The notes under the pieces: model-generated
Told to the model about the DNA's origin: nothing
What the model saw: only the letters and a program-made list of their open reading frames with translations
Database searches by the model: none
In this document: piece by piece, positions 32,242 through 40,623 of the stretch
Layout: the number at the start of each line of letters is the position of its first letter
Numbering within the stretch: the stretch's first letter is position 1
Translations under genes and position numbers: made by a program
Source: Streptomyces niphimycinicus
Lineage (GTDB): Bacteria; Actinomycetota; Actinomycetes; Streptomycetales; Streptomycetaceae
Length of the DNA: 56,518 bases
Direction: 5' to 3'
Assembly: GCF_018883605.1 (NCBI RefSeq)
Contig: NZ_JAHLEM010000084.1
Span: 1 to 56,518 of the forward strand

Positions 32242-33537
32242 TCAGTTCTTCCAGGCCGCCGGCGTGGCGCCGGGCCGGTCGGTGGTGCCGTACGCGAGAT
32301 AGCCCCGCTGGGTCGTGATGTGATCGGCGATGTATCCGGCGTCGTGCCACACGCCCCAGATGAAGCTCGATCCGCGGCGGGACAGCCAGGGCAGGCCCAG
32401 GAAGTACACGCCGGGCTCGCGGGACACCCCGCGCCGCTGGTCCGGCCGGCCCCTGTCGTCGAACGCGTCCACCTCGAGCCAGCCGTAGTCGGTGGCGAAG
32501 CCCGTCGCCCAGACGATCGAGGTGACACCGGCCGCGGCGAGGTCGAGCTCCAGCCGGGGGTCGGCCACGCCTTCCGGTTCCGGCCCGAGGTCGTGGGCCC
32601 GCGGCTCCTCGGGGAGGTCGAGCCCATTGCGCTCGACATACGCGTCGGCTGCCCGGAGGAGCTCGAGGTACTTCGCGTCGCCGAGCGCGATGTTGGTGGC
32701 GAGATCCGGCGCGAAGCGCAGCACACCGTTCTCGTAGGACGCGGTCAGACCGACGAGTTCGACGCCGTCGGCGGCCAGGGCCCGGAAGTCCACGGTGTGG
32801 CCGCCGCGGGCGCCGCTCACCGCGATGGTGACGTGTTCGGCACCCTGGGGAGGCGTCTCGGCGTCCCAGCGCCCGAGCACACCGAGCCACCAGCAGAAGT
32901 CGCGTCCGCGGTACTGGCGGGCGGGACGGTCGTGCGGGCCGACGGAGAGGAAGACCCGGCGGCCGGAGCGGCGCAGCTCATCGGCGATCTGGACCCCCGA
33001 GGAGCCGGCCCCGACCACGAGGACCGCGCCCTCGGGAAGCTGCTCCGGGTTGCGGTACCCGCTGGAGTGGAGCTGCGCGGGGACGGCGCCGTCCGGGACG
33101 ATGGGCGGGATCACGGGCCGCTGGAACGGCCCGGTCGCGGCCACGACGAAGCGCGCGTCGATGGGGCCCTGCGAGGTCTCGACCCGGAAGCCGGGCCGAC
33201 CGGTCCGCCTCCGTACCGAGGTCACCTCGACACCGCACCGGATCGGGGCGCCTATCTTCTCGGCGTAGGTGACGAAGTAGTCGGCGATCTGCTCCTTCGA
33301 GGCGAAGGCGTCGGGATGGACGTCCGGGTCGACGTCGGAGAACTCCAGCCCCGGGAACCGGTCGTGCCACGCGGGCCCGTTCGCCACCAGGGAATCCCAC
33401 CGCTCCGAGCGCCATCGCTCGGCGATACGGTGCCGCTCCAGGACGATATGCGGCACCCCGTGGGCTCCCAGGTGCTCGCTCATCGCCACGCCCGCCTGGC
33501 CCGCGCCGACGACGACTACCTCAGTCTCTTCACTCAA
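32242..33537 (-). CDS. Flavin-containing monooxygenase (FMO-like), first gene of the catabolic operon
   Basis: 431 aa. The start is TTG 33537 (SEETEVVVVGAGQAGVAMSE), with GGAGG 7 nt upstream. The FAD site is GAGQAG and the NADPH site VLVVGAGSSGVQIADELRRS. ERHRIAERWRSERWDSLVAN, the GPAWHDRFPG segment, HSSGYRNPEQL between the two nucleotide sites, and SIVWATGFATDYGWLEVDAF near the end place it with single-component FMO/N-hydroxylating or C-S/C-N oxidising enzymes. It oxidises N or S atoms in small substrates using NADPH and O2. It opens the operon with RidA, DUF1028, amidohydrolase and transporter, so it probably oxidises the amine freed by the amidohydrolase. The order of steps is inferred. 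Confidence 0.9.
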   Translation of the reverse strand: MSEETEVVVVGAGQAGVAMSEHLGAHGVPHIVLERHRIAERWRSERWDSLVANGPAWHDRFPGLEFSDVDPDVHPDAFASKEQIADYFVTYAEKIGAPIRCGVEVTSVRRRTGRPGFRVETSQGPIDARFVVAATGPFQRPVIPPIVPDGAVPAQLHSSGYRNPEQLPEGAVLVVGAGSSGVQIADELRRSGRRVFLSVGPHDRPARQYRGRDFCWWLGVLGRWDAETPPQGAEHVTIAVSGARGGHTVDFRALAADGVELVGLTASYENGVLRFAPDLATNIALGDAKYLELLRAADAYVERNGLDLPEEPRAHDLGPEPEGVADPRLELDLAAAGVTSIVWATGFATDYGWLEVDAFDDRGRPDQRRGVSREPGVYFLGLPWLSRRGSSFIWGVWHDAGYIADHITTQRGYLAYGTTDRPGATPAAWKN

Positions 33538-33662
33538 CTTTCAGCCTCCACTCAGGCGGTAGCGCATCCCGGTGTCGCGTCGACTGTGCTGTGGGTGCTA
33601 CCGCACGAGGGATCCTTGGGCATGGCCGTAGTGCTGTCCAACAGATGTTTCCGCTATAGGCG

Positions 33663-33677
33663 ATCTGATTTTCAGAT
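33663..33677. promoter_or_regulatory. LysR-type T-N11-A box
   Basis: ATCTGATTTTCAGAT is a perfect inverted repeat (ATCTGA, TTT, TCAGAT) with the T-N11-A geometry of LysR sites. It lies 126 bp upstream of the monooxygenase start and 75 bp upstream of the divergent SDR at 33752, and is AT-rich against a GC-rich background. Confidence 0.65.
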
Positions 33678-33751
33678 TTGGACACCCTGCGAGTGGGGTC
33701 GGGTGGTGGTCGACGAACGCCTGTCACAGGCCCGGACTAGCCTCCCGAAAT

Positions 33752-34546
33752 ATGAACCTGGAACTGGCGGGACGACGGGCGATGGTGACGGGGAGCAGCG
33801 GAGGGATCGGCGCTGCGGTGGCTCAGCGGCTGGTCGATGAAGGGTGCGCCGTTTTGGTGCACGGTCGCGACCCCGAGCGTGTCGGCGGGGTCGCGGCACG
33901 GCTTCGTGCCGCCGGCGGGGTAGTGGACACCGTGCTGGGGGACCTCGCTGATGACGATGCCGCCGGGGCGGTGGCCGAGCAGGCCCGCGCGTGGGGCGTG
34001 GAGATATTGGTCAACAACGCCGGCCCATTCGCCGAGCATGACTGGGAAACGGCGGAGCCGGCGGCGTGGTTGGACGCGATCAACGGGAACGTCGTGTCCG
34101 CCGTGCGGATGATCCAGGCCCTGGTGCCTCGGATGCGCGAGCGCGAGTGGGGGCGGGTGGTCAATGTGGGAAGCCGGGCCGCGACAACTCCGTTGCCGAA
34201 CATGGTCGAGTATTCGGCGGCGAAGGCGGCGGTGGTCAACATGACAACCAGCCTGGCCCAGCATCTGGCCGGATCCGGCATCACCGCGAACACGGTGAGC
34301 CCCGGAGTCATCGTCACGGACGGCATGCGGCGGATGTTCGAAGAGGGAGCGGCGGCACGAGGCCGGCCAGGGCAATGGACGGAGTTGGAACCGCTGGTGG
34401 TGGCCGAGTACGCCCCGAACCCGACGGGCAGGCTCGGACTTGCGGAAGATGTCGCGGCAGCGGTCGCGTTTCTCGTCAGCCCGCTGGCCGGCTACATCAA
34501 CGGCATCAACCTGCGCGTCGACGGAGGCATCGCGTCGGTGCCGTAA
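33752..34546 (+). CDS. SDR family oxidoreductase
   Basis: 264 aa. NLELAGRRAMVTGSSGGIGA holds the cofactor loop TGSSGGIG. HGRDPERVGGVAARLRAAGG suggests NADP preference through the Arg after the second strand. LVNNAGPFAEHDWETAEP, VNVGSRAATTPLPNMVEYSA with Ser-Tyr-x3-Lys catalytic residues, and NGINLRVDGGIASVP at the end complete the fold. The substrate is unknown. It diverges from the catabolic operon, and the LysR box lies in the shared upstream region 75 bp from its start, so it may belong to the same regulon. No strong ribosome site precedes ATG 33752. Confidence 0.88.
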   Translation: MNLELAGRRAMVTGSSGGIGAAVAQRLVDEGCAVLVHGRDPERVGGVAARLRAAGGVVDTVLGDLADDDAAGAVAEQARAWGVEILVNNAGPFAEHDWETAEPAAWLDAINGNVVSAVRMIQALVPRMREREWGRVVNVGSRAATTPLPNMVEYSAAKAAVVNMTTSLAQHLAGSGITANTVSPGVIVTDGMRRMFEEGAAARGRPGQWTELEPLVVAEYAPNPTGRLGLAEDVAAAVAFLVSPLAGYINGINLRVDGGIASVP

Positions 34547-34673
34547 CGGCCTGGTGGAGCAACTTCTCGAGGGGAACGATCTCGAGTAGGCAGTCATCGC
34601 TCAGCGTGCCCACACCACAGAAGTTGAGCCAGAACCATTCAAGCGACGGCGTTGGTCATCGGTTTGGCGGCGC

Positions 34674-35807
34674 TCACTTCGGCAGGTGGCGGGCGAAGAA
34701 CGAGCGTAGGAGGTGGCGCACGGCGGGCACGGTGGCGCGCGGGTCGGCTCGGCCCACCATGGCGGCGCGTCCGGCGGCGGTCATCAGGCCGGCCCGCTGG
34801 AGCTGGGGGACGAGGGACGCGTAGTCGGTGAAGGCCCAGTGCTGGGTGTTGTCGAGCTGCCGCCGGGCGACCGGGCCACCGTGGGCGAGGAGCGCTGCCC
34901 AGGAGCGGTCCAGGCGGGCGTCGCGGAAGCCGTCCGTGCCGGCCAGGAGCAGCGGCCGGTCGCTCGCCTGCCTGGCCACCGGGAGGAGTTCGCCGTCCAT
35001 CTGGTCGAGATATCCCTCCAGGTTGACGGCGGCGGCGATCCGCCGGTCCTCGTGGAGCGCCTGTGCGACCGCGGTGCCGCCCGCGGAATGGCCGTAGACG
35101 CCGACCCGGTCGAGGCCCAGTGTGTCCAGGACGAAGCGGAGGTCGGCGACCCGGGTGTCGATCATGGTGCGGAAGGTGGCCGCGTCGGGTGGGCCGAGCA
35201 GTACGGTCTCCCGTACCCGTTCGCGGTTCGGCCGCTCGTCGGGGAACTCCACCTCGCTCGCGTCTCCGGGGTGGTCGACGGTGATGACCGTCCAGCCGTA
35301 CGAGGCGAGGTCCACCGCGAGGGAGCTGCCCATCGTGCGGGCGTCGCCGCCGCCGGGGCTGTAGAGCAGTACGGGGCGCCCACGCACGGGCCGGGGCCGG
35401 GCGCCGGTCCCTGCGTGGGTGAGCGTGGCCGCCCAGTCGACTCCCGTCCGCGGCAGCGGCTGGTGGATCCAGTGGGCGAGGTCGGTGAAGGACGCGGCGG
35501 CGCCCGGGGTCATCTGCGGAGCGCGCGGGAAGCGGTGGCCGGGGGCGGCCGGCCGCAGGACGGTGACCATGAGTTCGCGTACGCCGATCTCGCGGTCCCA
35601 GGGGTCGTTGCGGGAGGGGTCGGCGAGGTATCGCGTGGCGGCGCGGACGGGGTAGGGCCCGCCGGGCGCCGGCAGACGCAGTCGCAGGAGCGGGGCCGCG
35701 TCGCGGGCGGCGGCCGGGGCCGGGACGGCGCCGGACAGCAGGGCGGCGGCGCCGGCGAGGGCGCCCTTGAGGAGAATGCGGCGGCCGGGTGCGGAGGAAG
35801 AGGTCAT
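34674..35807 (-). CDS. Exported alpha/beta hydrolase, platelet-activating-factor acetylhydrolase-like
   Basis: 377 aa from ATG 35807. It begins TSSSAPGRRILLKGALAGAA, a Tat-like twin-arginine signal, with a hydrophobic stretch and AAA-type cleavage region (residues about 8-35), so the protein is exported. The hydrolase core has RGRPVLLYSPGGGDARTMGS (oxyanion region), WTVITVDHPGDASEVEFPDE, VGVYGHSAGGTAVAQAL with the Ser nucleophile, a catalytic Asp region LLLAGTDGFRD, and DNTQHWAFTDYASLVPQL with His. It matches bacterial PAF-acetylhydrolase-type esterases acting on short acyl esters. It diverges from the ArsR-like gene at 35886, which may control it. In-frame starts further upstream have no export signal. 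Confidence 0.88.
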   Translation of the reverse strand: MTSSSAPGRRILLKGALAGAAALLSGAVPAPAAARDAAPLLRLRLPAPGGPYPVRAATRYLADPSRNDPWDREIGVRELMVTVLRPAAPGHRFPRAPQMTPGAAASFTDLAHWIHQPLPRTGVDWAATLTHAGTGARPRPVRGRPVLLYSPGGGDARTMGSSLAVDLASYGWTVITVDHPGDASEVEFPDERPNRERVRETVLLGPPDAATFRTMIDTRVADLRFVLDTLGLDRVGVYGHSAGGTAVAQALHEDRRIAAAVNLEGYLDQMDGELLPVARQASDRPLLLAGTDGFRDARLDRSWAALLAHGGPVARRQLDNTQHWAFTDYASLVPQLQRAGLMTAAGRAAMVGRADPRATVPAVRHLLRSFFARHLPK

Positions 35808-35885
35808 GGACGGCATCCTGGGGGCGGGCGCCGGGCCGGGGCGAAGCTTGCGGCGGGAGCCCAAAGGCTGGCGCGGAGCAGGGGG

Positions 35886-36938
35886 ATGTGCGTGATCCGG
35901 ATCCATTTCACGGCGGACGATTTCGCCCGGGTGCGGTTCGCGCCGCGGCCCTCGCCCGTGCCCGAACTGCACGCCGCCCTGATGATGCTGGGCGCCCCGC
36001 ATGAGGCGCTGCTGTTCGGGCGCTGGCGGAGCAGGCTGCTGCGGAGCCTGCCGAGTGCGGTCGAGCCGCTCGCGGATCTGGTGCCGGACGGAGTGGCCCC
36101 CGCCTTCCTCGACGTTCTCGGCGACACGCTGGACGAGGGGGTCGAGCTGATCAGGACAGCCCGTGCCGAGTTCGTGCGGGCCGGGATCGAGCAGGTGTAC
36201 GCGCGCCGTCCGGCGCCGCCGTGGATTCGCGCCCTGCACGGTGGGGACGCCGGTGCCTGGCGGACGCTCGGACGGGCGCAGCGGGCGGCGTACGAGACGG
36301 TTCTCGCGCCGGTGTGGCCGCAGGTTCAGCACCTGCACCGGGCGGAGTTCACCCGCCATGCGGTGACCGTCGCCGAACAGGGCCTCGGCGTCGCTCTGAC
36401 CGGCCTGGCCCCGGGGTCACGGCTGCGTGACACGGTCTGGGAGTGGCCCCTGCCGGGCGCCCCGGGCGTGCGGGAGGTCCGGCTCGGCGGACGTGGGCTG
36501 ATCCTGCGGCCGACCTTTCACTGGCGCAGCACCCCGCTCATCCAGGACCTGCCGGACCGTCCGGTGTCGTTCGCCTACCCGGCGGGCCGGGGGCTGCCGC
36601 TTCTCCCGGATGGGAGCGACGCGCTGGACGAGCACCTCGCGGGAGTCCTCGGGCGCACCCGGCTCGCCCTGCTGCGCGCCTTGGACGAAGCCCGTACGAC
36701 CACGGGCCTGGCCCGCCGTATCGGCGTCAGCGCCGCGACGGCCTCCGCCCACGCCTCGGCCCTGCGCGCCGCCGGTCTCCTCACCACCACCCGCACGGGC
36801 CGCTCGGTGCGGCATGAGCGGACGGCCCTGGCGGAACTGCTGCTGGCCGGCGGCGTGGCCGACGGCGGGAACGCCTCGACGCCGATCCAGAACCGGGGCG
36901 CTACGAACCCGGTGGCAGGAGTCCGCGGGCCAGGGTGA
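35886..36938 (+). CDS. ArsR-like winged-helix regulator (DUF5937 type)
   Basis: 350 aa from ATG 35886 with GGAG at 35875-35878; a GTG two codons downstream is possible. The N-terminal part, IHFTADDFARVRFAPRPSPV then PELHAALMMLGA, is the DUF5937 domain used by Streptomyces ArsR-type regulators. The C-terminal HTH reads LALLRALDEARTTTGLARRI, then GVSAATASAHASALRAAGLL and TTTRTGRSVRHERTALAELL, a classical ArsR wing. No Cys metal site is evident, so it probably senses something other than metals. It diverges from the exported esterase, a likely target. Its 3' end overlaps the convergent gene at 36901 by 38 bp. Confidence 0.87.
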   Translation: MCVIRIHFTADDFARVRFAPRPSPVPELHAALMMLGAPHEALLFGRWRSRLLRSLPSAVEPLADLVPDGVAPAFLDVLGDTLDEGVELIRTARAEFVRAGIEQVYARRPAPPWIRALHGGDAGAWRTLGRAQRAAYETVLAPVWPQVQHLHRAEFTRHAVTVAEQGLGVALTGLAPGSRLRDTVWEWPLPGAPGVREVRLGGRGLILRPTFHWRSTPLIQDLPDRPVSFAYPAGRGLPLLPDGSDALDEHLAGVLGRTRLALLRALDEARTTTGLARRIGVSAATASAHASALRAAGLLTTTRTGRSVRHERTALAELLLAGGVADGGNASTPIQNRGATNPVAGVRGPG

Positions 36939-37608
36939 AGGCGGCCGTCGCGGTGGACAGGAGGGCGTTGATCCTGCCGAGGATGCGAGCGGTCCTGTCG
37001 GTATCCTGCGCATCGACGGCCGCGGCGAGGTCGTCGGCGTACTCCCGGGCCCTTACCGCCTCATCGGACGTCGCGGTGTCCGCGTCCGTGCGCAGGGCGT
37101 CGATCAGTTGCTGATGGGGGATGTCGGGCGCGTTGGCCCGATTGCCGTAGCCGCCGTGGACCACCGAATGGTGGCTGTTGACGTTCGCCACGACGAAGCC
37201 GCCCGGTCCAGTGGAGATGTGCACCCCTTCGCCTCCCGTCCAGATGAACTTGCCCTCGTACTCGGTCCAGCCCTTGTACGTCACGCTGTATCTGCCGAAC
37301 CGCCAACCCTCCACATCGATCAGCTTGTGCTTGAGCGGCTCGGCCAGGATGCGCATGGCGTCCGCCCGGTTCCATCCTCGCTGGGCGAAGTAGTCGGTCA
37401 TCGTCACGCGCCGGCCCGGGTTCGCCGCCCGTCGGCAGATCTCGCGGAATGCCTGCCCCTGATACATCTCCAAGTGGCCGGGAGCGACCGACGGCTCCGG
37501 CAGCCGCCGCCGATGCACGATTCCGCGGATCCATACGAACAGGGCGTAGATCAACCAGCAGAGCAAGGCGATCACCACCAGCCCCGGTGTCAACTCCACG
37601 CTCGTCAC
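36901..37608 (-). CDS. Membrane-anchored protein of unknown function
   Basis: 235 aa from GTG 37608, with GGGGAGAG upstream. One N-terminal membrane helix (LVVIALLCWLIYALFVWIRG, residues about 10-29) is followed by a basic stop (VHRRRLPE). The soluble region includes TMTDYFAQRGWNRADAMRIL, a winged-helix-like segment, RFGRYSVTYKGWTEYEGKFI, and VVANVNSHHSVVHGGYGN, rich in His and Gly. A helical tail (EYADDLAAAVDAQDTDRTAR) completes it. No enzyme motif is seen. Similar Streptomyces proteins are hypothetical. The long upstream frame up to 38139 belongs to the frameshifted Lrp gene. Confidence 0.75.
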   Translation of the reverse strand: MTSVELTPGLVVIALLCWLIYALFVWIRGIVHRRRLPEPSVAPGHLEMYQGQAFREICRRAANPGRRVTMTDYFAQRGWNRADAMRILAEPLKHKLIDVEGWRFGRYSVTYKGWTEYEGKFIWTGGEGVHISTGPGGFVVANVNSHHSVVHGGYGNRANAPDIPHQQLIDALRTDADTATSDEAVRAREYADDLAAAVDAQDTDRTARILGRINALLSTATAAFTLARGLLPPGS

Positions 37609-37685
37609 CTCTCCCCCGACGGTCCCAAGCCAACCCATTTTAGGACCAGTTGGTGCGCCGCGACCCTGGCTTGTCCGGCAATGGG

Positions 37686-38139
37686 CTACTGGGGCAGGGG
37701 GCGGTCGCGGACGACGTTCTTCATGACGAGGGTGGAGTTCAGGCGCTGGACGCCCGGGAGTTTGGCCAGCCGCTGGTCGTAGAGCTGCTGGTAGGCGGAC
37801 AGGTCGGTGGTGGCGACGCGCAGCAGGTAGTCGGGGTCGCCGAAGAGCCGCTGGGCCTGGATGACGTGCGGGATGGCGGCCACGGCCTCTTCGAAGGTGG
37901 TGACGGTGTCGGCGTCCTCCCAGCGCAGGGTGGCGAAGACCACGGCCTCGAAGTCCAGGCCGACGGCGGCCGGGTCGAACGACGGCGCGGTAGCCGCTGA
38001 TGGCGCCCTCGCGTTCGAGGTCCCGCAGGCGGCGGTGGCAGGGCGAGACGCTCAGCCCCACGCGGGCGGCCAGCTCGGTGATCGTCAGGCGGCCATCGAG
38101 CTGTAGCTCGGTAAGAATTTTCCGGTCCAGGGCGTCCAC
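37686..38139 (-). pseudogene. Lrp/AsnC family regulator broken by a +1 frameshift
   Basis: From GTG 38139 the minus strand reads MDALDRKILTELQLDGRLTI and TELAARVGLSVSPCHRRLRD, the AsnC HTH, up to YRAVV. The rest of the gene (FEAVVFATLRWEDADTVTTF, GDPDYLLRVATTDLSAYQQL, then a tail ending VVRDRPLPQ) is in another frame, starting near 37977. Removing one base at 37978-37979 (plus strand GTCGAACGAC instead of GTCGACGAC) rejoins the two as YRAVV-D-P-A-A-V-G-L-D-F, the usual sequence. So a single inserted base inactivates an otherwise complete 150-aa gene, or the base is a sequencing error. It diverges from the LysE-type exporter at 38252, its usual target. Confidence 0.9.
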
Positions 38140-38251
38140 GGAGAAGATTCTCCCTCATTCGGCGCGATTGTGAGACTGAAGCGCAAACACTTTCGGGCAA
38201 ATCGCACGTAATCTTCCCCCTCGGAACAAGGAATGTGAGAGGGATCGGTCG

Positions 38252-38872
38252 ATGGACACGACGACGGTGGCGGCTTTCCTGGCAGTGGACCTGCTGCTGG
38301 TCTTCACCCCCGGCGCGGACTGGGCCTATGCGATCGCGGCCGGGCTGCGGGACCGTTCGGTCGTCCCGGCGGTCGCCGGGCTGATAGCCGGATACGCGGG
38401 GTACACGCTGCTCGCGGTGGCCGGTCTGGTGGTGCTCGTGGCGAGTTCGGCCACGGTCCTCACCGTGCTCACCGTCGCCGGGGCCGGCTATCTGATCTGG
38501 CTGGGCTGTGGCGTACTGAGACAGCCCGCCACCTTGACCGCGTCCACGGAAACCATGGCCTCCTCACGCTGGCAGATCGCGCTCAAGGGGGCCGGTATCA
38601 GCGGCCTGAACCCGAAGGCGCTGCTGCTGTACTTCTCGCTCTTCCCGCAGTTCATCCACCCCTCGGGCGGCTGGCCCGTCGCCGCGCAGACCGGGCTGCT
38701 CGGCACGGTCCACATGACGGCCTGCGCGGCCGTCTATCTCGCCGTCGGCGTCCTGGCCCGCACCGTGCTGAAGACCCGGCCCTCGGCGGCCCGGGCGGTG
38801 ACCCGGGTCTCCGGTGTCATGATGATCGCCATCGGCGGTCTTCTGCTGGTGGAACGCCTGGCGGGCTCGTGA
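38252..38872 (+). CDS. LysE family amino-acid exporter
   Basis: 206 aa with about six membrane helices. It begins MDTTTVAAFLAVDLLLVFTP and includes FTPGADWAYAIAAGLRDRSV (LysE first helix with P-G), AGYAGYTLLAVAGLVVLVAS, AGAGYLIWLGCGVLRQP and SGLNPKALLLYFSLFPQFIH with the N-P-K motif of the LysE/RhtB family. These carriers export amino acids such as lysine, threonine or leucine using the proton gradient. It is divergent from an Lrp/AsnC regulator, the classical arrangement, but that regulator is frameshifted here. RBS GAGAGGGA lies upstream. Confidence 0.9.
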   Translation: MDTTTVAAFLAVDLLLVFTPGADWAYAIAAGLRDRSVVPAVAGLIAGYAGYTLLAVAGLVVLVASSATVLTVLTVAGAGYLIWLGCGVLRQPATLTASTETMASSRWQIALKGAGISGLNPKALLLYFSLFPQFIHPSGGWPVAAQTGLLGTVHMTACAAVYLAVGVLARTVLKTRPSAARAVTRVSGVMMIAIGGLLLVERLAGS

Positions 38873-38966
38873 ACCCGCCCCGCCCGTACGAACCATGTGA
38901 TGAGGGAAGGCCAATGGGAGTCGTGGTCCCGGCAGTTACGTCCGCCATCGATCCGGAGGTCGCGGC

Positions 38967-40151
38967 ATGAGCACCATACAGATCTCGCAGCGTGCCCGGG
39001 CCGTAGCCCCGTTCTACGCCATGGAGTTCGGCAAGCAGGCCGCCGCGCTGGAGGCCCAGGGGCATCACATCGTCAAACTCAGCATCGGCGAACCGGACTT
39101 CGGCGCGCCCCCGGCCGTCCTGGACGCGATGCGCGGGGCAATGGACGGGCGGCCCATGCCCTACACCGAGGCCCTCGGACTGCCCGCTCTGCGGCAGGCC
39201 ATCGCGCGGTTCTACCGGGACGAGCACGGTGTCGAGGTCGCTGCTTCCCGGGTCGTCGTGACGGCCGGGGCCTCGGCAGCCCTGGTGCTGGCCACCGCCG
39301 CGCTCGTCGATCCCGGCGACGAGGTGCTCATCGGCGACCCGTCGTACCCCTGCAACCGGCAGATCGCCGAGAGCTTCGGCGCCCGCGTCACGCTCGTACC
39401 CACCACGGCCGGAACCCGCTTCCAACTGGACGCGGAATCGGTGCGCTCGCACTGGACGGACCGCACCCGCGGGATCATGATCGCCTCCCCCTCGAACCCG
39501 ACGGGCACATCGGTACCGGCCGACGAACTCGCGGCCATCTGTGACATGGCGCGCGAGCGCGGCGCATGGCGCATCGTCGACGAGATCTACCTCAACCTCA
39601 GCGACCATGACGCACAGGGCCAATCCCCGCGCAGCGCGCTGTCGTACGACCCCGACGCCATCGTCATCAACAGCTTCTCGAAGTACTTCGGCATGACCGG
39701 CTGGCGGCTGGGCTGGTGTGTCGTACCCGAGACGCTCGTACCGGCGATGGAACGCCTGGCACAGAACTACTTCCTCTGCGCCTCCGCCCCCGCCCAGCAC
39801 GCCGCGCTGTCCTGCTTCACCAGCGAGTCCCTCGCGGTCTGCGAGGCCCGCCGCGCCGAGTTCGCCGAGCGGCGCGCGCTCGTCCTCGACGGCCTGGCAC
39901 GGATCGGCCTGCCGGTGCCGGTCCCGCCCGACGGCGCCTTCTACGTCTACTTCGACGTCAGTGACACGGGGCTCACCTCGTGGCAGTTCTGCGAACGGGC
40001 GCTCCAATCGGCGCATGTCGCCCTCACTCCGGGCAGGGACTTCGGCGTCCACACGGCGGACAGCCACGTCCGCCTCTCGTACGCGGCGTCGGCCGACGAG
40101 CTCCGCGAGGGGATCGCCCGGCTCGGGACGTTCGTGGCCACGCTTCGGTAG
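38967..40151 (+). CDS. PLP-dependent class I/II aminotransferase
   Basis: 394 aa. It shows LSIGEPDFGAPPAVLDAM (glycine-rich N-terminal arm), PYTEALGLPALRQAIARFYR, TAGASAALVLATAALVDPGD, SPSNPTGTSVPADELAAICD (NPTG) and the catalytic lysine in INSFSKYFGMTGWRLGW (SFSK). VRLSYAASADELREGIARL at the end carries the substrate-carboxylate Arg. It transfers amino groups between an amino acid and an oxoacid, in the aspartate/valine-pyruvate-like group. It follows the LysE gene by 94 bp, so the two may form a unit for amino-acid turnover. Substrate not determined. Confidence 0.92.
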   Translation: MSTIQISQRARAVAPFYAMEFGKQAAALEAQGHHIVKLSIGEPDFGAPPAVLDAMRGAMDGRPMPYTEALGLPALRQAIARFYRDEHGVEVAASRVVVTAGASAALVLATAALVDPGDEVLIGDPSYPCNRQIAESFGARVTLVPTTAGTRFQLDAESVRSHWTDRTRGIMIASPSNPTGTSVPADELAAICDMARERGAWRIVDEIYLNLSDHDAQGQSPRSALSYDPDAIVINSFSKYFGMTGWRLGWCVVPETLVPAMERLAQNYFLCASAPAQHAALSCFTSESLAVCEARRAEFAERRALVLDGLARIGLPVPVPPDGAFYVYFDVSDTGLTSWQFCERALQSAHVALTPGRDFGVHTADSHVRLSYAASADELREGIARLGTFVATLR

Positions 40152-40623
40152 GGCGGGCGGCAACCCGTCCTGGCACATCGGGGTCCATCGTGCCGTTGTC
40201 GCCGGGAACGCCGACGAGCTCGGCACCGGCGGTGCGGAACTCGGGTGCACCGCATTCGTCGTGGCTGCCCGCCCGGTGGAAAACAGCCAGTCCCGACCGG
40301 GTGGACCGATTGTGCCGGGGCGGGGAGAGAGCGGGCCGGATCCCGCGCGAATGGCGGCACATCCCGTGCCGACGCTCACGCCCGCCTCGACACCCATGTC
40401 CCGTGACCGCGTCCGAATACCGTCGGCCACCGGGGCAAACCCCAGGCGGGGCACGATCATCTTATCGAGTTAATGCCAGCGGCTCTCCGAGGCCGAATGG
40501 GCGCACCGGCCACTACTGTTCCCGGGGTCTGGGCGGATTCCCGGATGTTTGCCCCCTCCTTTCCTCTTTGCCGGTGACGCGCACGCACGCCAGCCATCGC
40601 CCTCACGAAGGAGAGCTCGCCCG
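40152..40623. other. Intergenic stretch before the 2-MIB operon
   Basis: 472 bp with no recognised gene. A minus-strand frame is open across it but has no homology. It should carry the promoter of the encapsulin operon; AAGGAGAG at 40606-40613 is the ribosome site. The AT-rich patch around 40458-40472 (ATCATCTTATCGAGTTAAT) is the most promoter-like segment. Confidence 0.5.

Noticed and set aside
36901..38139. A single 412-aa protein with an AsnC HTH and a membrane segment
   Set aside because: The frame merely reads past the Lrp frameshift into the next gene; the Lrp C-terminal half is clearly present in another frame.
38817..40460. A 547-aa minus-strand open frame covering the aminotransferase and the space before the 2-MIB operon
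   Set aside because: Most of it is antisense to an intact aminotransferase, and the first part has no recognisable domain.
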